From positions 28,776,268 to 28,840,267 of the forward strand of contig OU342639.1 of the NCBI GenBank assembly GCA_910589415.1: a DNA stretch of 64,000 nucleotides. Direction: 5' to 3'. The position numbers and the translations under genes are program-made. A model generated the notes under the pieces. It ran no database searches. It was not told the origin of the DNA and saw only the letters and a list, made by a program, of their open reading frames with translations. Origin of the DNA: Malachius bipustulatus (lineage: Eukaryota > Arthropoda > Insecta > Coleoptera > Melyridae). Of the stretch, positions 35,561 through 46,930 are shown piece by piece. The first letter of the stretch is position 1, and each line of letters begins with the position of its first letter.

Positions 35561-36510
35561 CATTTGATAAAAGCATTTTTTTTATTAAATTAAACTAAAT
35601 TTTTGTTGTTGATAAATCTCTTATTCTTATTGACTGTTTTAACTAAAGTACCTATAAAGTTAAATCCACATTTATGTACCTATAGTCGTTTTTTTGTAGC
35701 TTTCAGTGACAGTTATTTTAATTCAACGCCTTTGCTTCAAATTGTGTTCAATTAATACAATTACTTACTTAGGCCTGGCCATGCACGTAGTGATTTTCTT
35801 AAATCCAGATATCTCAGAAACGGCTGCTCAAATCAACTCTCAACACGTATGCCTTTTTTTGATAAAAGACGTTGGAGAATAAGAATTTTTATCTAAAAGT
35901 TAAATACAGAGTGGCCCAAAAAAGATAGTTCGTTTTGAATGTGTTCAAGGTACCGCAGGTGGCGCCCTCTAAATTTTACAATAAAAATTATTGCAGTGTT
36001 TAATTTTTCACCCCACAAAAGCCCCTTCAGCCGAATATTGTGAAAATATACCAATTATTAAAAAAGTTATTTAAGAAAAACGGAAACCAAATTGAACTTT
36101 TGACACCCTGTATCTCCGAAATCATCCACTTTTGGACAGAGATAAGTTGGGTTAGATCGGCTTATTTAGGCCTCAGGAATTTGTGGTAGCTTTTTTTCCG
36201 CACCTTTCAGAGACACCCTGTATAAATTTAATTTTTTTAACAAAAATATGAAATTTGGTATAAAGACCTAAATGTTGATTCTTAACAACTTTTTTAAATA
36301 CTTAACTTTTTATTGCATTTACATGAAACAGACAGTTTACTCCACTGAAAAATAGATGTTTTTTTTTAATTTACAATCCATGATTATTTTTCAAAGCAAA
36401 AATAATAATGTTAGAAATAAGTCTTTAATCAAGCAAAAAATTAAAATTCAAAATGGAAATTATTTATCTGTTATAAGAGTCGTTTCATTTATCTGCGGGG
36501 ACAAACTCTA

Positions 36511-37264
36511 TACCTACCTAGGATATATCCCGGAAAAAACCCTGAAGAATAAGTATGTCTATGTGAGGTGTGTACATTTCGTGCTAGACATATGTATCAG
36601 TAATGTGCTCGACATATTTCATTTGTGCTGTGTCAGATATGTGTCTATAGTGTGTGCTTGTTGCTGACATTAATGTGTCTAGGAGACATGTTTGACATGT
36701 GTATCAGTAATGTGCTCAAGAAGTTTATGGGTGGAGTGTCAGACATGTGTCGCTAATGCTAGCAGGTTGCTGACATTACTCGTACTTGAGCACCTACCAT
36801 GGACATCGTGAGCACTTTAATGGGGATGTAACATGCTACCACTGCTATGTGTATGCTACGTGCTTAGCATGTCCTGGTGTTTGCTGGGTATTAGGATACT
36901 GTCATCCTATATAGGCCTTTTTTCCTCTCCGTTATACCATTATTGAATGAATCTTCTTATGAGAACAGAAAACACCACAGAGCTCGAAAAGTCGACGTTT
37001 TCATTTTGAACCAACTTGTTTAATACTCGTCGAGCTGTTCTGACAGATTCCGGAAATTTGGTTTCTTCTCAAGCTCTTAGTAGCAGTCGTAGAAGAATTT
37101 TTACGCTTGAAATTTATCAAACCATTGTTTTTTTGGAGACACCTGTTAACGTTTGGATTCTGGATTCTGAATTAGTAGGAGACCAGAACAAGTCCGCTGC
37201 ACTGAGGCAACAGATTGCTCATTGTGCTTCCTCCGTTCACTGGAGTCCTCACTCTTTAGCCATC
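36511..37264. other. Intergenic DNA with repeated GACATGTGTATCAGTAATGT words
   Basis: The phrase ACATATGTATCAGTAATGTG near 36590 recurs as ACATGTGTATCAGTAATGTG near 36695, followed each time by GCTC and about 90 bp of similar sequence with GTTGCTGACATTA. This implies a short tandem duplication (period about 106 bp). The region ends at GTTTGCTGGGTA (about 36892). No gene was recognised further right. Confidence 0.45.
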
Positions 37265-37640
37265 CCAAGCTCAGGATGAACTGGACCAGGGCTCCGGGAG
37301 GGGCTCCAGAGAGGTCGTCGAGGCTTGGCTGCTGTGCACAATATTATGTTCCATAGTCTCTTCCTCTTCGTAACATTCCCTGCATAATGGGTCAGCGTTG
37401 ATTCCCATCGTGTGAAGATGTTCATCTAGTCCGCAGTGTCCGGTGTAGATACCTATCACTTGTTTAAGTGTTGGTCGAGATATTCACAGACAATATTTGG
37501 TAAGTTTGCCGGTTGGTACCGGTATGATTTGTTTGGGGAAGCAGCCGATGGGGGCATTTACCCAGCGTCGTACATACTCCTCATTACCATCCTTATTTAT
37601 TATTGAGTAGATTTCGCTAAGTGCCAGCGGTTTAGAGGTG
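37265..37640 (-). pseudogene. LINE ORF2 C-terminal fragment
   Basis: The minus-strand reading gives IYSIINKDGNEEYVRRWVNA, CFPKQIIPVPTGKLTKY, then, after a stop, IGIYTGHCGLDEHLHTMGI and NADPLCRECYEEEETMEHNI. The phrase TGHC-x6-HLH followed by C-x2-C-(n)-H is the C-terminal knuckle region of R1/Jockey-like ORF2. This tail differs in sequence from the plus-strand tails at 16.4, 23.1 and 24.3 kb. Confidence 0.65.
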
Positions 37641-38734
37641 AACTTAAAAAAGTTCACATACCAAAAAATGGAATTAAAAGAAAAATGTAAACAGTCCGAG
37701 AGATGACTTTGAACGAAATGAAAGTGAAATATTATACGTACTTCATCAAAGTTTGAATACTCTAATACCTCCCTATACGTATGTATCGTTGTTAAGATTT
37801 CTATTGGTATTATCAGCTTATCGTAAGTTACCCCACTTTCCTATACTCGTAGCTTTCCTAGTGGTATAATTTGCCATTCAAGAGAACGAAGAGAACGAAT
37901 AGAGAATGTCGTTCTCTATTGATTCTTACTGAGAACGGCGAAAAAGTAATTACGTTGCGGCTTCATAGAATGATGACCTCTAACAGATTGCTGTGCTCTA
38001 AATTGATCGTACCGGCTGAAAAATAACGGCCAGGATAAGTACGAACCTGACACCTTGTTAGCGGTAACATAAAGTAAATATAATGCTGCTACGTGACAGT
38101 GTAGCGAAATAACACAACCATTTTCTTTTTCAGCACACTCCCGTACCTATAAAAGCACCTACTGCAACTTTAAAAACATAATAATTTTCAAAAATCCACC
38201 TACTCCTACTTGAGAATAAATCCATTATTGTATATTAGTCCTATATACGTTGTAATATAATGGAATGGAGCTATTATAAGTATCAGTGTGTTTAATAACT
38301 GGCATAGCGGTTGAATAATGAGGCCATTATTCAATCGAACAGCGAACTATAATAACTTGAAAACTGAAGATGTAGATACTAATTGATTGCACTATAGCCA
38401 CTTGGGCTCGCAACGGCTAGATCATTGAAAATTGACGCTAAAGCGAACAGCGACCACTGGTTAATTAAAGGTTCATTATCCTGCTGATTTCGGTTTAATA
38501 CTGACGTAGGTACCTCATGCGCTAAGATCAATCACACAGCTCATCCGGTGAAATAATAAAAGAAAAATCGCCAGTTAGAGCCAATCACAACTCCGCAGAT
38601 ACAAGAAATCACCTCATCACACCTCATTAAAATCTTATTTTACCTTTTCAGTTAGATACATGACTGTCCTGTCAAGCGCGTTTGGACACGCGTGCCATTG
38701 CTTAATAACGTGTGACCTTAATTAAATAATATAA
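37641..38734. other. Intergenic DNA, nothing recognised
   Basis: Ordinary composition, no inverted repeats found by eye and no protein motif. Confidence 0.4.
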
Positions 38735-39160
38735 TGTTTTGAAAGCTGTAGGTATTTTTTTATTTATTTTTTATTTATTGAAACAGCAGATTCATAGCAG
38801 AGAAATCTCTATGGCGCTGAGTAAGCGGTACATGAGCGGATATTGCAGGTTGTATTCCTCAGGAAACACGCCCTTTGGAATGCTATTCCAAAGGGATGCG
38901 GTTCTATACATGAAAGAAATCTGAAATAAGGTGGTGCGAGGTGTAACGAGCTGAACCTGATAGGGATGAGCTACTGCGGCTCGACGTGCAGGATGATGAT
39001 TTTTACATAAAATCGTATATAAAATAGCCTCGTCATCCCGTGGAGAATAACCATTATTCACTAGACCGTTCCAACACTCGCCTATGGCTCGTGTTGAAAG
39101 TTTCGTTCTTGTGAATAATAGCCATCAGCCATCATTCTCCACTCATTGAAGATTACTTTA
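38735..39160 (-). mobile_element. 3' end of a LINE (CR1/L2/Jockey-like tail)
   Basis: The minus-strand reading gives ARRAAVAHPYQVQLVTPRTT, LFQISFMYRTASLWNSIPKG and VFPEEYNLQYPLMYRLLSA, then a stop. The pattern (H-P-Y-x-V...R-T-T-x-F-x-x-S-F-x-x-R-T-x-x-L-W-N-S-x-P) is the extreme C-terminus of many non-LTR ORF2 proteins. After the stop the minus strand ends in an A-rich tail of AATAAATAAAAAA type (about 38778-38750). This indicates a 5'-truncated retrotransposition of a LINE. Confidence 0.75.
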
Positions 39161-39493
39161 AAAAAAAAAATCAGTTTTTAGATTGGATACCTATATCTCA
39201 GGCACCGTGTGAGATACAAAACTCAAAATTTCGTGTACCTAGAACTTATATTATTAATATTATTTACTTTTTGAGCACTAATTCTCAAACGGTTTTCAGC
39301 CATCAAAAGGTAGATAATATTAATGATAAAGATGTGTGTAATATCTGAGTTCTGCTGCATCTCGAACCGTTAGTAAGATATAGTCAAAAAATTACAAAAG
39401 AAAAAAATTGGACGTGCAATATACTATCTATACCTATCTCGAAAACGGTAAGTTTGCGGGCAAATGTTGACGAGAATTTATTTTTTTCTGATA
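39161..39493. other. Intergenic DNA, nothing recognised
   Basis: Short stretch with phrases like ATCTCGAAAACGGTA, common in unclassified insect repeats. No gene. Confidence 0.35.
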
Positions 39494-40878
39494 TACAGGG
39501 TGTCCCATGACCTGACTGCCATAGCTTAAGGGTAGGTGTATAGTTTTTCAAGGCGATTCAGGATCTGGTTTTGAAATTTTCCTGAGGCCCTTCGTTTCGA
39601 TTATACAGGGTGATTTGTGCAATTTGCCGAAATCTTTGATGAGCGATATCTTTTGAACGAATTGATCGAATTTAACGAAATTTGGTAGATATGCTCTACT
39701 AATGACACTTAATACCTCGCATTTTTCGCCGATTCGAAAACTGCAGGGCCGTACTAATTTTTTTTTATATCTTTCGGCTTTGTCGAAAAGTTCACCCTGT
39801 ATGCATTTTATTCAAAGTTTGGTGCCATTTTCTAAAACTACGTGAAAAATGCTACAATTGTGGTAGAAAAATACTTGGCATCATTAAACTGAATCGAGAA
39901 GAAAATTCAGTTTTTTTCGTTTTTTATTCGGGATTTCAATTCATGTGTTGTTTATAATTGAAGAAAAATCAAATGTGGTTTTTTAAAACTTGCGTATTTT
40001 GTAGTTATTTCAAATAAATTTACTTTATCTACAGATTTAGCCAAGATTGGGGACCCTTCTACAGATTGTTTCGAGCTAAAAAAAAATGTTTAAATGGTTT
40101 TTAGATTAATTTCAAGGTCAAGGAAATGTGTTGAGTTTGATGGTGGTCTCCTTGACCATTACCTGCACTGAATTGTAGTTTTTCTTCCCAACATTTGTGT
40201 TGATATTTTTCTTCCTGTTTCGTTTATGTGGATACTTATGTGTCTGTGTGGTAATGTGTTAAATTGAGTTATTTATTTTGCTGTTAAAACTTATTCTTAG
40301 CTCGAAACAATCTGTAGACGGGTCCCCAATCTTGGCTAAATCTGTAGATAAAGTAAATTTATTTGAAATACCTACAAAATACGCAAGTTTTAAAAAAACA
40401 TATTTGATTTTTCTTCAATTATGAACAACACATGAATTGAAATTCCGAATAAAAAACTAAAAAACTGAATTTTCTTCTCGATTCAGTTTAATGATGCCAA
40501 GTATTTTTCTACCATAATTGTAGCATTTTTCACGTAGTTTTAGAAAATGGCACCAAACTTTGAATAAAATGCACACAGGGTGAACTTTTCGACAAAACCG
40601 AAAGATATCAATAAAATTAGTACGGCCCTGCAGTTTTCGAATCGGCGAAAAATGCGAGGTATTAAGTGTCATTAGTAGAGCATATCTACCAAATTTCGTT
40701 AAATTCGATCAATTCGTTCAAAAGATATCGCTCATCAAAGATTTCGGCAAATTGCACAAATCACCCTGTATACTCGAAACGAAGGGCCTCAGGAAAATTT
40801 CAAAACCAGATCCTGAATCGCCTTGAAAAACTACACCTACCCTTAAGCTATGGCAGTCAGGTCGTGGGACACCCTGTA
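39494..40878. mobile_element. Foldback element with about 585-bp arms, TACAGGGTGTCCCATGACCT ends
   Basis: Ends TACAGGGTGTCCCATGACCT (39494) and its inverse (40878) are flanked by TA. The arms at 39494-40080 and 40298-40878 are near-complementary throughout, including CAGGATCTGGTTTTGAAATT, TCGAATTTAACGAAATTTGG, GAAAACTGCAGGGCCGTACT and TAGCCAAGATTGGGGACCC. The 217-bp loop is non-coding. Additional ACAGGGTG motifs lie inside each arm (39604/40764 and 39790/40577). A solitary CACCCTGTATA follows at about 40894. No transposase is encoded. Confidence 0.85.
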
Positions 40879-40905
40879 TATTCGTGTTCTTAAACACCCT
40901 GTATA

Positions 40906-43851
40906 ATTGTTTATAAAGCATTTTAAATGCTATTATTTCTTTTAGAAGAGATACGTTTATTCAATAGCACTGCTTTGTGCGTAAACATCAACTTTAAAAA
41001 TCAACAAAATATATACTTATAATATATGGATTTATAAAACATTAAGCATGAAATGGTAAGTAGAAATTAAGAGTTACATTAATTTTTCAGTAAAGCAATT
41101 CTTCTGCTTCAAAATCTAGAATCAGGATGGTTTAAAACACAAGTTAAAACAAATAAAGATCCTCTAATGATCAATTTGCGCCTAAATAAAGACAGGGAAT
41201 CGGGGCTGGAACAAATAATCGAAAACTGCAATTAAAGTTGAACATTGTATTTCAGTATGATCGTTAATTGTTTCCATATTATAAAAGACGTGCTTAACTC
41301 CTGTTTTCAAGATACAGATATCCAAATAAATAATTCAGTTTTAATTTAGGAAAGTATGGGCGTCTCGGTGTGTTTACATTTAATCATTACGAAAGGTTGT
41401 CCTGAAGTTGCTGTAAACATGAACGCTTAAGTATTAAGTTACATTTGATTAAAAATATCAGTGGAATTATAGTTGACAGAAAGGGTGACTAGATCCGAAA
41501 CACGCCCTAGTAATTTATATTATGACAGGGCTGATGTGTCTTCATGTATCGGAGTTTATTCTGATACCTACATTATTTTCTTAAAGGTATTTAAATCATA
41601 TATACGATTATATGCCTACACCTACGGGTAGAAAGGCTTAGATTATATATATATATATATATATATATATACGATTATAGAAATTAACTCTTTAATTGGA
41701 AACTTACATAAAATGAATGTTTTTTTTTTTATTAGGTACTTACTATCAATACGATGTAAATTTCTAACGATTGGTATTAAATGATTACAAAAAATCCTAT
41801 TTTCACGACATATTTCGTTTACTCACAAAGTAATATTCAAAATTAAGCGACAATACGACATTTCAATATTAAATAAATCCCGCCCTAAATGAAAATTTAA
41901 AGCTTTTAAATTTAAAATCAATTTTCAAATTTATATTGTTATTTATGGAAACTCTCTGTATGTTTTGCGTGCGGATAAAAAAGTTCTGGAATAAAAAGTG
42001 AGTCGTGACCTCAAAAACATCCTATATGTCAATGTTTGTAAGACTAGGCCAGTTTATTGCTCTTAACAATAGTAGTAGGCGGTGCAATTTTGAAGTTTCT
42101 CAGTTAATCCGTTTTTGACTTATGCTGGACATAGATAATTTAGGTTAAATCGGCATATTTTGTACTTGGGAATCTTTGGTAGAGCATTTTAGCGATATGA
42201 TTTAAATTTTGACGAGCTGAACTAGAAATATTTACAACCCCACACCACTTCTGCTTATACCAGAAGTGTTGCCATCAACTTACTTATTTTAAATGAGACA
42301 CCCTGTATATTATTACATTTTCAGATTGTCTGAAAAAATGCAATAAAAATGGCGTTTACAGTTCAAAATTGTAGTGAGTGATTTATGAGTTTTATATTAT
42401 AATATAAACAAATGAGAATTTTCAATGATGGCGAAAATATTTTTAAAATCACATAAATAAAAATACACTTAGGTGATTTTATGTCCAGCGAAATGCTTGA
42501 CTAAATGGTTTACATTTTACAAAACGTGCCACACGTAGGTACATAAAATATTCTAGAAGTCAGAAGTCCCTTAGATATGGATTCCGAGGTTCTCACTTCT
42601 CATTAAAAATTAATAAAAAATTATAGCATGAATTCTAGAAGTAAATCAATCGCATCTGACGGTATTATAGGAATTATTATGTTTGTATTAGTTTACGAGG
42701 ACATCAGTATTCATAACTCGCCAGACTACTCAGACTAGTATTTATAGTTGCCAAAGATTGTAAAAACAACTCTCTCTGGTCGATTAAGCGCCTGCTTCCG
42801 CACTATAGCCACATAGTAGGGAGAGTTAGAACCTGTGACGTCCAAGTGACCCGATATCTAACGGATGCTGAAGTGTTATTACATTTCGCCTATATGATAA
42901 ATATTCATCCGGAACGTAGTGACTTTTAAGGCGCCTTTAAAAAGGAATAGCGAAGAAATTTGACTCGTTAAATTCTGTTTTTAGAGATCAGATGGTCAAT
43001 TGGCCTAAGCTTGACTTTATGTAAAAGTCTTGAAACATTTATTCGGCCAGATATCCGCAAAAAAAATTATTATAATAATAAAACGCCTGCATCCAGATTG
43101 GGAGTCGCGAATTGCGAATTAGGAGCATCTAGCGAGTAGAATATGTACCTACGAAAGCCAACGTGATCCATCCTATTGATGATTGATAGTATTGTTCGTT
43201 AGCTCTGTTCCGTGGTTCTGGTAAAAGCGTAAGATCTGCAAGTTCATCTCTAATAATACAAGAGATCCACCCTAGATGGCTGCTGTATGATGAAATAGAA
43301 TACTGTATATTAATTTATTGAAGTTCATTGAATCGACCTTTTGTCTGTTTTGGTTTTTATTATTCTATTTTATTGTATTTTTTGTCCATCAGTAAATTGA
43401 TATTATAATCTGCTGCGTGGGATATAAATAAACGAGTATTATAAATAATGTTATTCTTATGACAAGAAGTTGATTAGATTAAACGTGGAGTTCGGTTAAT
43501 TGAAATTCAAAGTAAGTATATAGAGGTACCTATACACCTATACCTAAGTAATAAAATAATGGTCTAGTTTTCCACCGATTAATAACATATAATTAGTATT
43601 ACATATTCAAGGCCATTGCAATAAGCTCTGCAAATTTTAAGGTTTTCTTGGGAACATTGTCTAGCTCTAGCTTATAAGAAAAGATAGCCCTATTTTCATC
43701 TAAATAATCATTTCGATCTTAATCAATTTTAGTCTTGCCAGCGTTCGAATCAGCCGCTCGTTTTCTCTGTTTTATAATTAACCTTAACGTTTTCTTTTAA
43801 AAATAAAATCATTTTTTAAAAGCTTATATTTTTTTAGAGGAATATTTATTT
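40906..43851. other. Intergenic DNA with an AT microsatellite and one orphan element end
   Basis: No gene was recognised in almost 3 kb. A solitary GAGACACCCTGTATA end lies at about 42297-42311 without a partner. The sequence before it (about 42010-42290) may be a decayed MITE. Confidence 0.4.
41643..41672. repeat. AT dinucleotide microsatellite
   Basis: About 14 uninterrupted TA units. Confidence 0.9.
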
Positions 43852-44345
43852 AGGGTAAATTACTGAGATAAGTTGCACTATTTTATGCTTAATAAGAACC
43901 TGAAAAAAAATTAAATCAAACTTGGAGGTCATTATGGCTCGTCAATCTCGCAGCTCAACAAGAAAAAAATATGTTCAAGCAGTAGTCTTGTTAGAAGATG
44001 GGTGGATTATAAAACCAGACCAAGTAAAAATCCCACAACAACTTTGGCACAACATTGTTTTTGAAAAATTTATGTCGTGACGTGCGAGAACGGTTTGCAA
44101 GAAGTCCCAATTTTCTGATTCTCCCGATTTGAAGAGGGATCAAATACCTTGGCAGATCCATCAGCTATATGAGTCAATAAACCCCCTATATTCTGCTGTA
44201 TCCTGCTATATCCTGAGCCTTAATAACTAACAATCAAAACAGACCTAGCCTTATTCACAAAAAAAAAAAACAAATACATCTCTAATAAGCGCCAACCAGA
44301 TAATACTGAAAATGTTTAAGAATTAAGGATGCTGAGACTCCAGTA
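43852..44345 (+). other. Foldback fragment next to a possible transposase N-terminus
   Basis: Bases 43852-43912 (TTTTATGCTTAATAAGAACC, CTGAAAAAAA) match part of the arm of the foldback at 17387, so this is a broken copy. From 43934 a 48-codon frame reads MARQSRSSTRKKYVQAVVLL then EDGWIIKP, which resembles the first helix-turn-helix of Tc1/mariner transposases (basic start, V-x-L-L-E-D-G-W). The similarity is short and the frame ends at 44080, so this is tentative. Confidence 0.4.
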
Positions 44346-44723
44346 TTGGCCCAAATAATTGTAAATGGTGGAATTAGTAACTTAATAATACTCAGCCAGA
44401 TAAAAAAACTTATCGACGCATCTTTCGTAGGTATATACAGACCCATTAGCCACCTTTACACCATCTCTAAGATCCTAGAAAAACTAGTGACCCACAGAAT
44501 AACCCCGGATCATCAATTTGGATTCCATAAGCACCACTCAACTATCCAGCAGTGTCATAGCAGGGTCGTTAATGTTATAAACAAATCCTTAGAGGAAAAA
44601 AGAGTTTCATCTGGATTTATAGGTGTAAGTACCTACGACATTCGAGCATTCGTTAAAGTATGGCATCGATGGTCTCCTCAATATGATCAAACTAGAGTTA
44701 CCGTAATTTTTTGCACTTTTTAA
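44346..44723 (+). pseudogene. LINE reverse transcriptase fragment (Jockey-like)
   Basis: The translation includes YRPISHLYTISKILEKLVTH, then ITPDHQFGFHKHHSTIQQCH, RVVNVINKSLEEKRVSSGF and YDIRAFVKVWHRW. These are RT blocks 1-3 of Jockey-type LINEs (YRPISLL, QFGFR...HST, FxDxxxAFDxVWH). The catalytic-region Asp of the A block is altered (DIRAFVKVW). About 125 codons remain and the YADD region is absent. It is a different family from the 7-9 kb LINE. Confidence 0.8.
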
Positions 44724-44891
44724 GTTTACCTAAGCGAAAGCCATTTTACGTCCAAAGTCAATTGCGAAACTTCGAACATTTTCCAACTCACAGATCATCT
44801 AAAACATTGTAGCAGGAATTGTGTGATACATGGAAAACTAACATTAATAAAAGAAAATCCGCTATATCTAACAGTACACGATCTCGAATTA

Positions 44892-45891
44892 TACAGGGTG
44901 CACCATGTATCCTTCTCTATATTGCTATCTCCTGAACGCTAAGAGATACAGGGTCGGTTAAATTAGAGAAAAGATGCGCAGTTTTGTGGCCATCTCGAAT
45001 TCGTCAAAACATGCAAGATATCTGTGACCGTTCCTGAAATATCCTGAAAAAACTGAAAAATCGAGATTTCTTATTTTCGTCATATCTTTTTTATTATTGG
45101 AAATTAATAAATAATTTTTTGTAGGCTTACATAAGCCGTTAAGAGCTATCCATCTGACATTTCAAAAAATTTCAAGGCCTACTAGATCCCAGAATTTTCA
45201 CGGTCAACTTTCGTTTTTCTTATGGCCACCATAGTGTTTTTTTATGTCGTTCGGTATAAAAAAATAATGGAAACCAAAAATTAATAAACTTCAAAAAAAA
45301 ATTTATTTTATTTTTATTCTTCATTTTTCAAAGAAAAACCTAAAAAAATCGTCGAAAAACGTCAACATTTCTAAAATACTCCGAAATAGTGCTTGCCTTA
45401 TGGTTTTTTAATTTATCTATGAAATTCGGTCTAAAAATGCGTCTTTTTTGTAAAGAAAAAAGAAGAAGAAAAATGTTTTACATTTATTTTTTGAAGTTTA
45501 ATTTTAGTTTTTATGATTTTTTTTATACCGAACAACATAAAAAAACACTATGGTGGCCATAAGAAAAACGAAAGTTGACTATGAAAATTCTGGGATCTAG
45601 TCGGCTTTGAAAATTTTTGAAATGTCAGATGGGTAGCTCTTGACGACTTATGTAAGCCCACAAAAAATTATTCATTAATCTCCAATAATAAAAAAGATAT
45701 GGAAAAAATAAGAAATCTCGATTTTTCAGTTTTTTCAGGATATTTCAGGAACGGTCACAGATATCTTGTATGTCTCGACGGAATCGAGATGGCCACAAAA
45801 TTGCGCTCCTTTGGACTTGTTTAACCGACCCTGTATCCATGTTAGCGTTAGGAGATAGCAATATAGAGAAGGATACATGGTGCACCCTGTA
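44892..45891. mobile_element. Foldback MITE, TACAGGGTGCACCATGTATC ends (copy 2)
   Basis: This is the second full copy of the family at 30871, 1,000 bp long, flanked by TA with matching ends. The arms carry ATTGCTATCTCCTGAACGCT and TTGTAGGCTTACATAAGCCG. Within each copy the right arm differs from the left arm in the same places (for example GTCTCGACGGAATCGAGATG in both right arms). The asymmetry therefore predates amplification. No coding capacity. Confidence 0.85.
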
Positions 45892-46179
45892 TAGGTATGT
45901 ACATCACTTGGATATAAAACTAAGCTGAAAATAACTCATAATAAAGAACAAAAAGTAAAAAGTAAAAAGAAGTAAAAAGTTCATAATCTTTCACCGACGG
46001 ATACCTAAAGTAACGAATCAATTAATTCAATCATAATAAAGAATTGATCAAGATGTAAAAGACTTATACTGCATGGCGTCTCGGAAGAACCTCATGACCA
46101 CCACTTGAAATACAAAATCCTGGTATGCAAAAGAGTCATTAAATCTATTTGAACATTTCGTATAGACTTATGGACATGT
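45892..46179. other. Intergenic DNA, nothing recognised
   Basis: A short AAAGTAAAA repeat patch lies at about 45950-45980; nothing else is recognisable. Confidence 0.35.
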
Positions 46180-46930
46180 ACCAGCAAGTCTCAATCAATG
46201 ATCCATTACTTGTGATGCACTCTGATGGGATGGGCCCTAAAATCACATTTGAGAAAAGCTTCAAAGTCCTAATCGAGTGGGAAGAATGGAAACAAATGGA
46301 AGAGCTATGTCGAAAATAGGACTGATGTGGTACACAGACGGTTCCAATACAGACTTCGGAGCAGGAGCCGGCTTGTATGGAGTGTCCCCCAGATACGACA
46401 TGTCTGGGAAGCCCACCACAATCATGCATGCCGAAATACATGCAATACAGCAATGTATGTGAAGGAACTATAAGAATAGGGAAATCTACATACTCTCCGA
46501 CAGCCAGGTCAGCCTAAAAGCTCTTGCATGCTACAAAGCCAAATCAAAACTGGTATGGGAATGCATCAAAACGACCTCAACGATCTGGCAAAATAACACG
46601 AGCAGGTAACACGACTTGTTTGGGTACCGGATCACCGAGGAATAGTTGGTAACGAAACGGCGGATGAACTGGCCAAAGAGTGCGCGCGGCAGCCGCCTTC
46701 AGAGGACCAGAACCAATGTTTGGAACTACCAGGAACATGGTACGTGGCGCGATAGCTAGTTGGACAAGTAACCAACACAAAGCCTATTGGAACCACATCA
46801 TACCAGGCAACAAACATAGCAAGTTGATGGTAAAAAAGATCTCCAAAACTTGCCAAAGTACTGCATTTAAACAGAGTGCAAGTTAAAACTCAGGACACTG
46901 CCACCTGAGACATCACCTGAAGAATCCACT
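46180..46930 (+). pseudogene. R1-like LINE RNase H fragment, second copy
   Basis: This is homologous to 15700-16400. The translation shows NDPLLVMHSDGM, KSFKVLIEWEEWKQMEELC, then GLMWYTDGSNTDFGAGAGLY (RNase H start), HAEIHAIQQ, YILSDSQVSLKALACY and WVPDHRGIVGNETADELAKE. That last block is deleted in the other copy. WTSNQHKAYWNHI follows. Small deletions (about 6 bp after DMSG and about 20 bp after QQC) and frameshifts break it. The two copies differ by independent indels, so both derive from a longer common source. Confidence 0.8.

Larger units (their letters stand above)
33514..36222 (+). mobile_element. Tc1/mariner-like element with about 510-bp terminal inverted repeats
   Basis: Ends TACAGGGTGTCTCTGAAAGG (33514) and its inverse (36222) are flanked by TA. 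The arms extend about 510 bp, from CCACAAATTCCTGAGGCC through GAGGGCGCCACCTGCGGTAC and TGGCCAGGCCTAAGTAAGTA, with few differences between sides. A second ACAGGGTGTCAAAAG motif lies about 115 bp inside each end. The interior holds a decayed transposase (34531-35560) and a SINE inserted at 34044-34396 between the arm and the gene. Confidence 0.85.
33133..36510. mobile_element. Old diverged foldback element enclosing a mariner-like element
   Basis: Outside the mariner-like element at 33514-36222 the flanks are themselves inverted copies. TACAGTGTGTTCCC at 33133, GAGTCTTATAAAAGATAAA, TTTGAATTTTAATTTTTTG and AGGTCTTTATACCAAA (about 33438) match the inverse sequences ending at 36510, near 36470, 36440 and 36260. 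The arms are about 350 bp and more diverged than the inner element, consistent with an older foldback that was later invaded near its centre. Confidence 0.6.

Noticed and set aside
41643..41672. TA run as a replication origin or promoter
   Set aside because: A simple microsatellite; no further support.
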